NCBI GenBank assembly: GCA_020199975.1
Contig: JAIVJP010000286.1
Span: forward strand, 1-16,409
Length of the DNA stretch: 16,409 bases
From: Acidobacteriota bacterium
Lineage (GTDB): Bacteria > Acidobacteriota > Blastocatellia > Pyrinomonadales > Pyrinomonadaceae
Reading direction: 5' to 3'
In this document: one piece after another, positions 1 through 6,298 of the stretch
Numbering within the stretch: position 1 is the stretch's first letter
How the letters are laid out: every line of letters begins with the position of its first letter
Notes under the pieces: model-generated
What the model saw: only the letters and a program-made list of their open reading frames with translations
Told to the model about the DNA's origin: nothing
Database searches by the model: none
Made by a program: the position numbers and the translations under genes

Positions 1-912
1 GCGCTGATCATCATGCTCGGCGTGACCCTTGCGGCGATATGTTTTGGCTTCAATCAAAACGGCGCCACCGCCCCGGCGCGCGAATTCCACCGCGCGCTTC
101 GTCACTTCGTAGCAGGCAATAAGATCATTGCCATCCACGATGTGTGCGGGAATGCCATAACCGGCGGCCTTCTCCGCCAGATCTTTCACCGCAGTTTGCA
201 GGCTGGTAGGTGTGGAGTAGGCGTAGTGGTTGTACTCGGCGACGACAATCAGCGGCAGGCGCTGAACTGCTGCAAAGTTTAATCCTTCATGAAACGCGCC
301 GGTGCTCATACCGCCGTCACCGATGTAGGCGATGGCCACGGTTGGTTTCTTTCGCAGGCGCGCGGCCAGCAGCACCCCGGTCATTACGGGGATCATGTCG
401 CCTAAGTGCGAGATAGGTCCGATAAACCCTTTCTCCAGGTCTCCGAAATGGATATTGAGATCGTGGCCGCCCGATGGTCCCCAGGCTTTCGCCATGTACT
501 GGGCAAATATCTCGCGAGGTCGAATGCCCTTTACCAGGACGGCGCCAAGATCCCGGATCAAAGGTGTAATGAAATCCCGCGGCTGAAGTGCATAGGCGCT
601 GCCCACCGCAGTCGCCTCCTGGCCAAGTGACCGAAAGACTCCGCCCACAACTTTGGTCTGGCGATAAAGATTGACGAGCCGCTCCTCAACCAGACGCGTG
701 AGTTTCAGATAGCGATATAGCTCAAGCATCTGCTCGGGTTTGAGCGTGGTGTCACCGGTGCAGCTTAATGGTCTGCCGTCCTGCGGTCTGCGCGGCGCGT
801 ACTTGGTAAAAATGCGCAACTCGCGGGGCCGCGGGTGAGGCCGACGGTGGCGGCGGGAATCTCTGTTCGGTCGCTCCTGCTTGGCAGTTGTGTGTGGCTT
901 TTCCTGGTCCAT
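1..912 (-). CDS. pdhA: 2-oxoacid (pyruvate-type) dehydrogenase E1 component, alpha subunit, 3' end beyond window
   Basis: Partial gene; 304 codons are visible and the frame is still open at base 1. The product is the alpha chain of a thiamine-diphosphate (ThDP) dependent E1, which decarboxylates a 2-oxoacid and passes the acyl group to lipoyl-E2 in the cytoplasm. The ThDP/Mg signature is clear: G198-D199-G200 followed by GMSTGAFHEGLNFA and closed by N228 in EYNHYAYSTPT. The C-terminal visible part reads TYRRKGHAEHDDQ, typical of this family. Residues 10-50 are an Arg/Pro/His-rich, probably disordered extension. The ATG at 912 is fixed by an in-frame stop two codons upstream (916-918). Gene lpdA lies upstream on the same strand, so an oxoacid dehydrogenase cluster is likely, with E1 beta and E2 expected to the left. 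Pyruvate cannot be told from branched-chain or acetoin substrate by eye, so the symbol is tentative. Confidence 0.88.
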   Translation of the reverse strand, partial: MDQEKPHTTAKQERPNRDSRRHRRPHPRPRELRIFTKYAPRRPQDGRPLSCTGDTTLKPEQMLELYRYLKLTRLVEERLVNLYRQTKVVGGVFRSLGQEATAVGSAYALQPRDFITPLIRDLGAVLVKGIRPREIFAQYMAKAWGPSGGHDLNIHFGDLEKGFIGPISHLGDMIPVMTGVLLAARLRKKPTVAIAYIGDGGMSTGAFHEGLNFAAVQRLPLIVVAEYNHYAYSTPTSLQTAVKDLAEKAAGYGIPAHIVDGNDLIACYEVTKRAVEFARRGGGAVLIEAKTYRRKGHAEHDDQR

Positions 913-980
913 TAGTCAGAATAAAAACTCTTAAGTTTAGGAGAACTAGCGCCCCAGGAACGCAGTATTACCATTAGTCA

Positions 981-993
981 GCGCTAAAAGCGC
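981..993. repeat. Small hairpin, remnant of the three-hairpin element
   Basis: GCGCT-AAA-AGCGC forms a 5-bp stem with a 3-nt loop and is followed by GAAATAG. On the minus strand this reads ATTTCGCGC-TTTTA-GCGCT, close to the third hairpin (ATTTCGCGCC-TTT-GGCGCT) of the elements at 1025-1230. It looks like a truncated, oppositely oriented copy in the pdhA leader. Confidence 0.45.
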
Positions 994-1024
994 GAAATAG
1001 TTCATCGCAACTGTTACGGTATAT

Positions 1025-1230
1025 CATCTTAATGCCGCGCCTTCAGCGCTATGTATTTAACCAGACCTGTCCTGGGGCGGTGCCCCAGGCTTTTGCATTT
1101 CGCGCCTTTGGCGCTTGGTTGATCGTCCATCTTAATGCCGCGCCTTCAGCGCTATGTATTTAACCAGACCTGTCCTGGGGCGGTGCCCCAGGCTTTTGCA
1201 TTTCGCGCCTTTGGCGCTTGGTTGATCGTC
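1025..1230 (+). repeat. Exact tandem duplication (2 x 103 bp) of a three-hairpin intergenic element
   Basis: Bases 1025-1127 and 1128-1230 are identical. Each unit has three palindromes in fixed order. Hairpin A is GCGC-CTTCA-GCGC (1037-1049). Hairpin B is CCTGGGGC-GGT-GCCCCAGG (1071-1089), a perfect 8-bp stem with a 3-nt loop. Hairpin C is GCGCC-TTT-GGCGC (1102-1114). The pair fills most of the 365-nt spacer 913-1277 between lpdA and the E1 alpha gene, and no ORF of note is present in that spacer. Diverged copies occur at 2870-2966 and 3018-3124. The exact identity points to a recent duplication or a repeat-collapse artefact. Organisation as clustered GC-rich stem-loops is REP/BIME-like, but no RAYT-type transposase is in the window. 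Confidence 0.9.
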
Positions 1231-1277
1231 TCCAATTCAGAATAGGACACTACCAAATTTTGGCAAACCACGGATTA

Positions 1278-2684
1278 CTAGATATGCACCGCTAGCCCGT
1301 GCACGCCTTCTGCCGCTTCCATCACCGCCTCCGAGACCGTGGGATGCGCGTGCATCGTGCGACCAAGTTCTTCGGCGGTCGATTCAAGCTGCATCGCTAC
1401 GCACGCTTCGGCAATCAACTCAGTGGCGTGTGGGCCAATAATGTGCAGACCTAAAATTTCGTCATACTTTGCTTCGCTCACAATCTTAACGAATCCTTCT
1501 TCTTCGCCCAGGATGCGCGCCTTGCCGGAAGCGGAGAAGGGAAACTTGCCCAGCTTAACTTCATAACCCATCTCTCGCGCTTTCGCCTCAGTGAGACCAA
1601 CGGAAGCAACTTCGGGATCGCAATACGTACAGTTGGGCACAAGTCTCAGATTGATGGGCCTTACATCCTTATGACCAGCGATGTGCTCGGCAGCAACGAT
1701 GCCCTCTCTTGAAGCAAGGTGAGCCAGCAACGGTGTGGGCACCACGTCGCCAATCGCATAGACACCCTTCTCACCCGTCTGTTGAAACTGGTCGATCTGG
1801 ATGAAGCCTTTCTCGACCTTGATCTTAGTTCCTTCGAGTCCCAGACCTTCTGTGTAGGGCATGCGGCCCACAGCGACGAGCAGCATTTCCGCTTCCAACT
1901 TAACCGCTTCACCCTTCGACGTTTTTCCACTTACCACCACGCCCTTTTCACTCCGCTCGAGTTTCTCAAGCTTCGTATCGACTTGAGACTTGAGGCCGCG
2001 TTTGCGGAATGATTTCTCCAATTCCTTTGAGACTTCTTCATCTTCGAGCGGGACTAGCCGAGGCAGCAACTCTACGATCGTTGTCTCTGCGCCGAAACGC
2101 GAGTAGACCGAAGCGAACTCTACCCCCACGGCGCCCGCGCCCATGACAATCAGCGACTTGGGGATCTCTTTGAGTTCCAGGATGTGATCACTGTTAACCA
2201 CGCGCTGTCCGTCAGTGTCGAATCCGGGAATCGGGCGCACCACAGAACCGGTGGCGATGATGATGTTTTTGGTGTTGACAGTTTCTTTCTTGCCTTCGCC
2301 CTGGGTAACTTCGATCTCGCCCGGCAGGGACAGCTTACCCGTGCCACTGAAAGCCGCGATCTTATTCTTCTTCATCAGGTACTCGATACCCTTTGAATTC
2401 TTCATCACGACTTTGTCTTTACGCTTTTGTACGTTTGCGAAGGAGAGCTGAATCCCGGTTGCCTCAACGCCAAAGTCAGCAGCGTGTTGCATCTGTTCGT
2501 AAACGTGGGCTGACATCAAGAGCTGTTTGGTGGGAATGCAGCCGCGCAGCGTGCAGGTGCCTCCCAGGCGTTTGTCTTTCTCGACGATGGCCACCTTCAA
2601 ACCTAATTGGGCGGCGCGAATTGCCGCCACATAACCACCCGGGCCGCTGCCTATGATTGTTACGTCAAACTGTTCGATAGCCAA
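1278..2684 (-). CDS. lpdA: Dihydrolipoyl dehydrogenase (E3)
   Basis: 468 aa, normal length. This FAD enzyme reoxidises dihydrolipoyl groups of 2-oxoacid dehydrogenase complexes with NAD+. The FAD Rossmann motif GSGPGG is at 12-17, the redox disulfide is C44/C49 in GGTCTLRGCIPTK, IATGS is at 143-147, the NAD-binding GAGAVG is at 182-187, and YAIGD at 309-313 is the second FAD contact. The C-terminal dimer-interface catalytic pair is H447 and E452 in HAHPTVSE. The active-site stretch is TLRGCIPTK where most bacterial E3s have LNVGCIPSK, but both cysteines and the lysine remain. The start codon is TTG, supported by the Shine-Dalgarno at 2696-2703. It lies upstream of the E1 alpha gene on the same strand but is separated from it by a repeat-filled spacer, so tight co-transcription is uncertain. 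Confidence 0.96.
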   Translation of the reverse strand: MAIEQFDVTIIGSGPGGYVAAIRAAQLGLKVAIVEKDKRLGGTCTLRGCIPTKQLLMSAHVYEQMQHAADFGVEATGIQLSFANVQKRKDKVVMKNSKGIEYLMKKNKIAAFSGTGKLSLPGEIEVTQGEGKKETVNTKNIIIATGSVVRPIPGFDTDGQRVVNSDHILELKEIPKSLIVMGAGAVGVEFASVYSRFGAETTIVELLPRLVPLEDEEVSKELEKSFRKRGLKSQVDTKLEKLERSEKGVVVSGKTSKGEAVKLEAEMLLVAVGRMPYTEGLGLEGTKIKVEKGFIQIDQFQQTGEKGVYAIGDVVPTPLLAHLASREGIVAAEHIAGHKDVRPINLRLVPNCTYCDPEVASVGLTEAKAREMGYEVKLGKFPFSASGKARILGEEEGFVKIVSEAKYDEILGLHIIGPHATELIAEACVAMQLESTAEELGRTMHAHPTVSEAVMEAAEGVHGLAVHI

Positions 2685-2695
2685 TTGTTAACGTT

Positions 2696-2703
2696 CCTCT
2701 CCT
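2696..2703 (-). promoter_or_regulatory. Shine-Dalgarno of lpdA fixing a TTG start
   Basis: On the minus strand AGGAGAGG is followed by 11 nt and then TTG (2684-2682). No ATG lies nearby in that frame, so this site decides the start. Confidence 0.7.
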
Positions 2704-2713
2704 AAAGGCAGTT

Positions 2714-2767
2714 ATAAGTGATAAGTGATGAGTACATGCCATTTGCTTATTTCTCATCACGTATCAC
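2714..2767. repeat. Heptamer-built inverted repeat upstream of lpdA
   Basis: The left arm reads ATAAGTG-ATAAGTG-ATGAG (2714-2732). The right arm CTCATCACGTATCAC (2753-2767) is the reverse complement of 2718-2732 with one mismatch. The loop is 20 nt. It occupies the leader region just upstream of the lpdA Shine-Dalgarno, in the 484-nt gene-free spacer 2685-3168. Confidence 0.75.
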
Positions 2768-2869
2768 CTACCAAGGAAGTAAGTGCTTTCCTGAAAGACG
2801 GGCATTATAATCATTTGCTAGCCCAACGGCCAATTGCCGCGCTCGTTGGTAGATGTAGGTTCATTGACC

Positions 2870-2966
2870 GGTCGCTCAGCGCCAAAGGCTCAAAATGTAA
2901 TAGCCTGGGCCAGCGGCCCAGATGTCAGGCCAATGGATTGACGAGCGCTGAAGGCGCGGAATGTTT
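2870..2966 (-). repeat. Three-hairpin element, diverged copy, minus orientation
   Basis: Reading on the minus strand it has hairpin A (CGCGCCTTCAGCGCT), then hairpin B as CTGGGCC-GCT-GGCCCAG (2905-2921, perfect 7-bp stem), then a degenerate hairpin C ending GCCTTTGGCGCTGAG. Compared with 1071-1089, the stem of B differs at paired positions yet still pairs, as expected if structure is maintained. Just to the left, CCAACG (2823-2828) and CGTTGG (2844-2849) form a further small inverted repeat. Confidence 0.8.
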
Positions 2967-3017
2967 TTTGCACCGACTCCGTTCGGCAGGAAACTTTACC
3001 CATCAGCGATAATATCT

Positions 3018-3124
3018 ACATCTCGCGCCTTCAGCGCTTAACCCTTGGCGTTCATTGAACCGGGGGCGGTTGCCCAGGGCGTTGCCCAAAGGCTGTTACA
3101 TTTCGCGCCTTTGGCGCTGAGGTT
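3018..3124 (+). repeat. Three-hairpin element, diverged copy, plus orientation
   Basis: Hairpin A (CGCGCCTTCAGCGCT) is at 3023-3038 and hairpin C (TTTCGCGCCTTTGGCGCT) at 3101-3118. Between them is a degenerate B region containing GGGC-GTT-GCCC (3077-3087). It faces the copy at 2870-2966, so the two form a larger inverted pair between lpdA and the rhodanese gene. Confidence 0.8.
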
Positions 3125-3168
3125 GCTAATAATAGCCAACCACACACATTACTGTCTGAGTCTGAGCC

Positions 3169-3540
3169 ATGAAACATTCCCAAGGATTCCTAAGACTAGT
3201 CAACGATTCCAAGAGCCGTATCCGCGAAGTGTCGGTAGAACAAACGAGAGAACGCATTGACGCCGACCCGAATGTGAGGCTCATTGACGTACGCGAGGAC
3301 AACGAGTGGCAGGCGGGGCACGTCGCCGGCGCCGACCATATCGGCAAGGGCATTATTGAACGCGACATTGAGGAGAAGGTCCCTGATAAGTCTACAGAAT
3401 TGATTCTTTACTGCGGTGGGGGCTACCGATCCGCGCTTGTCGCCGACGTGTTGCAAGAGATGGGCTACATTAATGTCTTTTCAATGGCCGGGGGCTGGAA
3501 AGCCTGGAAGGAATCCGGCTCACCGACCACTTTAGAATGA
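3169..3540 (+). CDS. Single-domain rhodanese-like protein
   Basis: 123 aa, one rhodanese domain, cytoplasmic (no signal peptide). Members carry a sulfane sulfur on an active-site cysteine and move it between thiols or protein acceptors. The catalytic loop is C82-GGGYRS, and the two CH2 motifs are present: LIDVREDNEWQAGHVAGA (38-55) and GWKAWKESGSP near the C-terminus. The ATG at 3169 gives a normal single-domain length after a 20-residue N-terminal helix. It stands alone on the plus strand, convergent with the PD40 pseudogene. Its in vivo acceptor cannot be read from the context. Confidence 0.93.
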   Translation: MKHSQGFLRLVNDSKSRIREVSVEQTRERIDADPNVRLIDVREDNEWQAGHVAGADHIGKGIIERDIEEKVPDKSTELILYCGGGYRSALVADVLQEMGYINVFSMAGGWKAWKESGSPTTLE

Positions 3541-3568
3541 AAAAACTAACCAACAGGGTGAGCCTGTT
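3537..3568 (-). terminator. Possible factor-independent terminator for the minus-strand PD40 gene
   Basis: On the minus strand AACAGG-CTCAC-CCTGTT (3568-3552) forms a 6-bp stem, followed after a few bases by a run of six T (3545-3540 and on). It lies between the convergent stops at 3540 and 3572 and overlaps the rhodanese stop codon. The stem is short and the T run is offset, so this is a weak call. Confidence 0.4.
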
Positions 3569-3571
3569 TCG

Positions 3572-4454
3572 TTACTCCACCCAATCCGCAATAAACACAT
3601 TCGTCTCGCCGCGGGCCTTCGCGTTACGATTTGAGGCAAACACAATTTGTGTTCCGTTAGGCGAGAACATTGGAAAACCATCAAAGGTGTCGTTGAATGT
3701 GATGCGCTCGAGCCCTGATCCGTCGATGTTAATTTTGTAGAGATCGAAATCCCGTCCTTTGGGGTCCTCCATGTTTGACGAAAAGATGATTCGTTTTCCG
3801 TCCGGAAAGAAATAGGGCGCGAAGTTAGCTTTGCCATTCCGAGTAATTTGCCGTTTGTTAGAGCCGTCGGCATTCATCACCCAAAGCTCAAGGGTGCTGG
3901 GACGGATCAGGTTGTCCTTGAGCAGGCTCTGATAATCACTCTTGTCCTTTTCCGTTTGCGGGTGATGCGCTCGATAGACGATCTGCCTGCCGTCCGGCGA
4001 GAAGAATGGTCCACCATCGTAACCGAGTTCATTGGTCACCCGACGGACATTTCGGCCGTTTGCATCCATCGTGTGAATATCGAGACGGGCAGGCGGTTCC
4101 GCCCAGATGCGTCGATGAGTAGAGCACGCGGCCCAGGTTAGGGAAAAAATAGGAACACGTCGTTCGCCCGGTGCCGTTCGAAATCATTTTTACGGCGGAC
4201 CCGTTTACATTCATCGTATAAATCTGGTCACACTCGCGGCCGCCGCGCGTGGACTGAAAGATAAGCTTTCGACCATCCGCTGAGAAATAGGCTTCAGCGT
4301 TTTCACCACCAAACGTTAACTGCCTGATGTTACCGAGGTGCTTCTCGGTTGCCGGGGATGACGCAACGGACGATTGCACCGCAGGTAAGTGGCCAAGTGT
4401 CACCAGAGTTACAGGTAGAATTCCGATCGCAAACAAGCAAGCTAATGATTTCAC
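3572..4454 (-). pseudogene. Exported TolB/PD40 beta-propeller protein, disrupted by a frameshift
   Basis: Two minus-strand frames together make one protein. The upstream part (4454-4029, GTG start) has a signal-like N-terminus and PD40 blades, ending in good family sequence FFPNLGRVLYSSTHLGGTACP before going out of frame. The downstream part (open from about 4085 to the stop at 3572) continues with DIHTMDANGRNVRRVTN and blades of the form FFSPDGRQIVY, YFFPDGKRIIF and MFSPNGTQIVF. The switch falls in 4070-4105 and needs a net change of +1 (or -2). From memory, related proteins carry about 15 extra residues (a YVW-containing loop) here, so a small out-of-frame deletion is more likely than a single-base error. 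A GTG start with AGGA about 12 nt upstream is plausible. PD40 proteins are periplasmic or surface propellers; the ligand is unknown. Confidence 0.82.
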
Positions 4455-4496
4455 TAGTAAGAGTCCTGTTCTAAAGAATTAATGCAAGACACTGAA

Positions 4497-5330
4497 TTAT
4501 GCGTGCGCGGCAGTGGATGAAACCTGGCCCCCAGTTTTGGCGATCGTGCTCGACTTATGCCAGCGAATAACCAGCAGCACCAGCGCGGTGATACCGATGA
4601 GAAGGCTGATCAACTGCGATGTGGAGAGACCAGTTAAGGAGGTCAAACCCATAAGTTCGCTGCGCTTGTTGTCGCGAACGAACTCAATCATAAAACGAAT
4701 GACCGAGTAGATTAGGGCGTAAAGGAGTATTACTTGTCCGCTAAAACGTCTGTGCTTATGCAGCCACAGCAGAAAGAGGAACACTATGAGCATTGATAAC
4801 GACTCGTAGAGCTGCGTCGGGTGGAGATGTACGTCAGTAGGGACACCAGTAATCTGATGTCCCAACTCCGTGAACTTCACTCCCCAAGGCAACGAAGTGG
4901 GGTTACCCCAACAGCAGCCGGCGGCAAAACACCCCTGGCGGCCGAAGAAATTTCCGATGGCGATTCCCGGAGCGCACGCGTCAGCGGTTTTCCACCAGGG
5001 GAGACTGTAACGACGAATCAGAAAGTATCCGGCGAGGATGGCGCCGAGCAGCCCCCCATAGAAAACTCCGCCCGAACGGAGGAAGTCGAGCGAGAGCAAC
5101 TGCAGCGGGTTCTCCTGATACTCGGGCTCGACAAAGAACATAAGGATCTTCGAGCCGATAAGCGACGCCAGAAGCATCCAGAGGCTCAAGTCGTATATTT
5201 TTTCGCGGGGTAATCCATCACGGGCGGCGAGTCTGACCGTGATCAGGAGGGCGCAAAGAAAAGCGAGCGCGAGAAACACGCCGTACGTGTTGATGGGAAA
5301 GTTGCCGATGCGAAACAGTTCTGGATACAT
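4497..5330 (-). CDS. lgt: Prolipoprotein diacylglyceryl transferase
   Basis: 277 aa polytopic inner-membrane enzyme that moves diacylglycerol from phosphatidylglycerol to the lipobox cysteine, the first step of lipoprotein maturation. Family landmarks are INTYGV (13-18), SGGVFYGGLLG (86-96), the signature GNFFGRQGCFAAGCCWG (126-142), HPTQLYE (170-176) and RFMIEFVR (212-219). About seven hydrophobic segments are visible. The position equivalent to the essential E. coli His103 (SFHGG) is Tyr91 here (VFYGG), and the signature is the Cys-rich version rather than the E. coli NGE version. The ATG at 5330 has no clear Shine-Dalgarno. It is downstream of lspA on the same strand, with a repeat palindrome in the 158-nt gap. 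Confidence 0.95.
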   Translation of the reverse strand: MYPELFRIGNFPINTYGVFLALAFLCALLITVRLAARDGLPREKIYDLSLWMLLASLIGSKILMFFVEPEYQENPLQLLSLDFLRSGGVFYGGLLGAILAGYFLIRRYSLPWWKTADACAPGIAIGNFFGRQGCFAAGCCWGNPTSLPWGVKFTELGHQITGVPTDVHLHPTQLYESLSMLIVFLFLLWLHKHRRFSGQVILLYALIYSVIRFMIEFVRDNKRSELMGLTSLTGLSTSQLISLLIGITALVLLVIRWHKSSTIAKTGGQVSSTAAHA

Positions 5331-5336
5331 AAGATT

Positions 5337-5508
5337 GGTCAGTTGTCAGTGGTCAGTTGTCCGTCGTTCGAATCGTGCTTTGTTCTTTGTGCTTTGTACT
5401 TTGTAACTCTCGGGATGCGAAAAGACATACAAAGTACTAGAACAAAGGTCACAGCTCACGACATTAGGATCCGGCCACTGACAACTGACTACTGACTTAC
5501 CACTGACC
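5337..5508. repeat. Long heptamer-built inverted repeat between lspA and lgt
   Basis: The left arm reads GGTCAGT-TGTCAGT-GGTCAGT-TGTCCGT, followed by CTTTGTT-CTTTGTG-CTTTGTA-CTTTGTA (5377-5404). The right arm gives the complementary order, TACAAAG and GAACAAAG (5429-5447), then CCACTGACAACTGACTACTG with CCACTGACC ending at 5508. Both parts have a 7-nt period and two different heptamers are nested in one palindrome. The right arm extends into lspA and encodes its last residues (RSVVSQ) and stop. Confidence 0.85.
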
Positions 5509-6022
5509 TTTTCTCTCTTCCTTCAAGAATCAGATCATAGGCCAGCAGGCCTGCGCCCATGCAGATGCTCGCGTCGGCGACGTTGAACGTGGGCCAATGA
5601 TACGAACCGGCGTGCACCGAAATAAAATCGATAACATAGCCGAGCCGCACGCGGTCAGTCAGATTTCCGGTAATGCCTGCCAGCAGCAATGCGCACGCAC
5701 CCAGGATGCGATCGTCGTTGCGTGGCGTCCGCATGAAGTAGTAGAGCACAGCGACGGCCGCGGCGAGCGCGAGAAAGACAAAGAGCCAGCGCCCAAAAGA
5801 CCCGCCTTCCTGTAACTGGCCAAAAGCAATGCCTCTATTCTCCGTGTAAACGAGATCCAGGAAGCCATTGATTATGGTTCGATCATCACCGAACCGAAGC
5901 GCACGTGTCGCCCAAGCCTTGCTTGCCTGGTCAGCTATGTAGATGCCAAACGCGGCGAGCAAGTAACCCGCGCGCCAGCCGAGACGGGTCGAGGGGGTTT
6001 CTCTCAGTGGAACTTCGTTCAT
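5489..6022 (-). CDS. lspA: Lipoprotein signal peptidase (signal peptidase II)
   Basis: 177 aa inner-membrane aspartyl peptidase that cleaves the signal peptide of diacylglyceryl-prolipoproteins, the step after Lgt. The catalytic aspartates are D123 in GNLTDR and D150 in FNVADA. Other landmarks are D31-QASK in the first membrane helix and ENRGIAFG (61-68). Four hydrophobic helices are visible. The ATG at 6022 gives the usual family length; an in-frame extension to 6157 would add 45 residues encoded partly by a hairpin repeat and is not credible. The last six residues are encoded by the intergenic palindrome. It follows ileS on the same strand, the arrangement long known in many bacteria. Confidence 0.95.
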   Translation of the reverse strand: MNEVPLRETPSTRLGWRAGYLLAAFGIYIADQASKAWATRALRFGDDRTIINGFLDLVYTENRGIAFGQLQEGGSFGRWLFVFLALAAAVAVLYYFMRTPRNDDRILGACALLLAGITGNLTDRVRLGYVIDFISVHAGSYHWPTFNVADASICMGAGLLAYDLILEGREKRSVVSQ

Positions 6023-6128
6023 GCGCCTGCAAGGATTATAAACCCTAAACTCTGAAAGAGTTCGCGAGTCGGCTGTCACGCGGGGTTTAGCCAACACCTT
6101 CGGCGTTACGATTCTCAGGATGTGTAGA

Positions 6129-6178
6129 CCCAGGGTTGAAGCAACCCTGGGCTCCAATTAGCGAACGCTTTCAGCGTT
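6129..6178. repeat. Paired perfect hairpins in the ileS-lspA spacer
   Basis: CCCAGGGTTG-AAG-CAACCCTGGG (6129-6151) is a perfect 10-bp stem with a 3-nt loop. AACGCT-TTC-AGCGTT (6164-6178) is a perfect 6-bp stem with a 3-nt loop. The pair resembles hairpins B and A of the three-hairpin element in order and loop size and could be a distant member. It is the only notable content of the 276-nt spacer 6023-6298. Neither stem is followed by a T run, so it is not a classical terminator. Confidence 0.75.
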
Positions 6179-6298
6179 ATTTGTACCGGGTTTTCACACT
6201 GTGGCGACCGGATCCTTAGAGTCAACCAACGGTTCATCCGTAAGCTTCTAATCAAAGGCCTAAGGCAATTCTGCTTGAGCCTCTCCGCGAGTGGCGAA

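Noticed and set aside
1025..1230. Possible CRISPR array
   Set aside because: Only two units, identical throughout with no variable spacers, and no cas gene nearby.
4821..5213. Plus-strand ORF of 130 aa opposite lgt
   Set aside because: Antisense to the clearly conserved Lgt core; no recognisable domain.
6129..6151. Rho-independent terminator after ileS
   Set aside because: The stem is perfect but no T run follows on either strand, so it is listed as a repeat hairpin instead.
6023..6157. 45-residue N-terminal extension of LspA
   Set aside because: It would be translated partly from a hairpin repeat, contains no membrane or conserved features, and the ATG at 6022 gives the family length.
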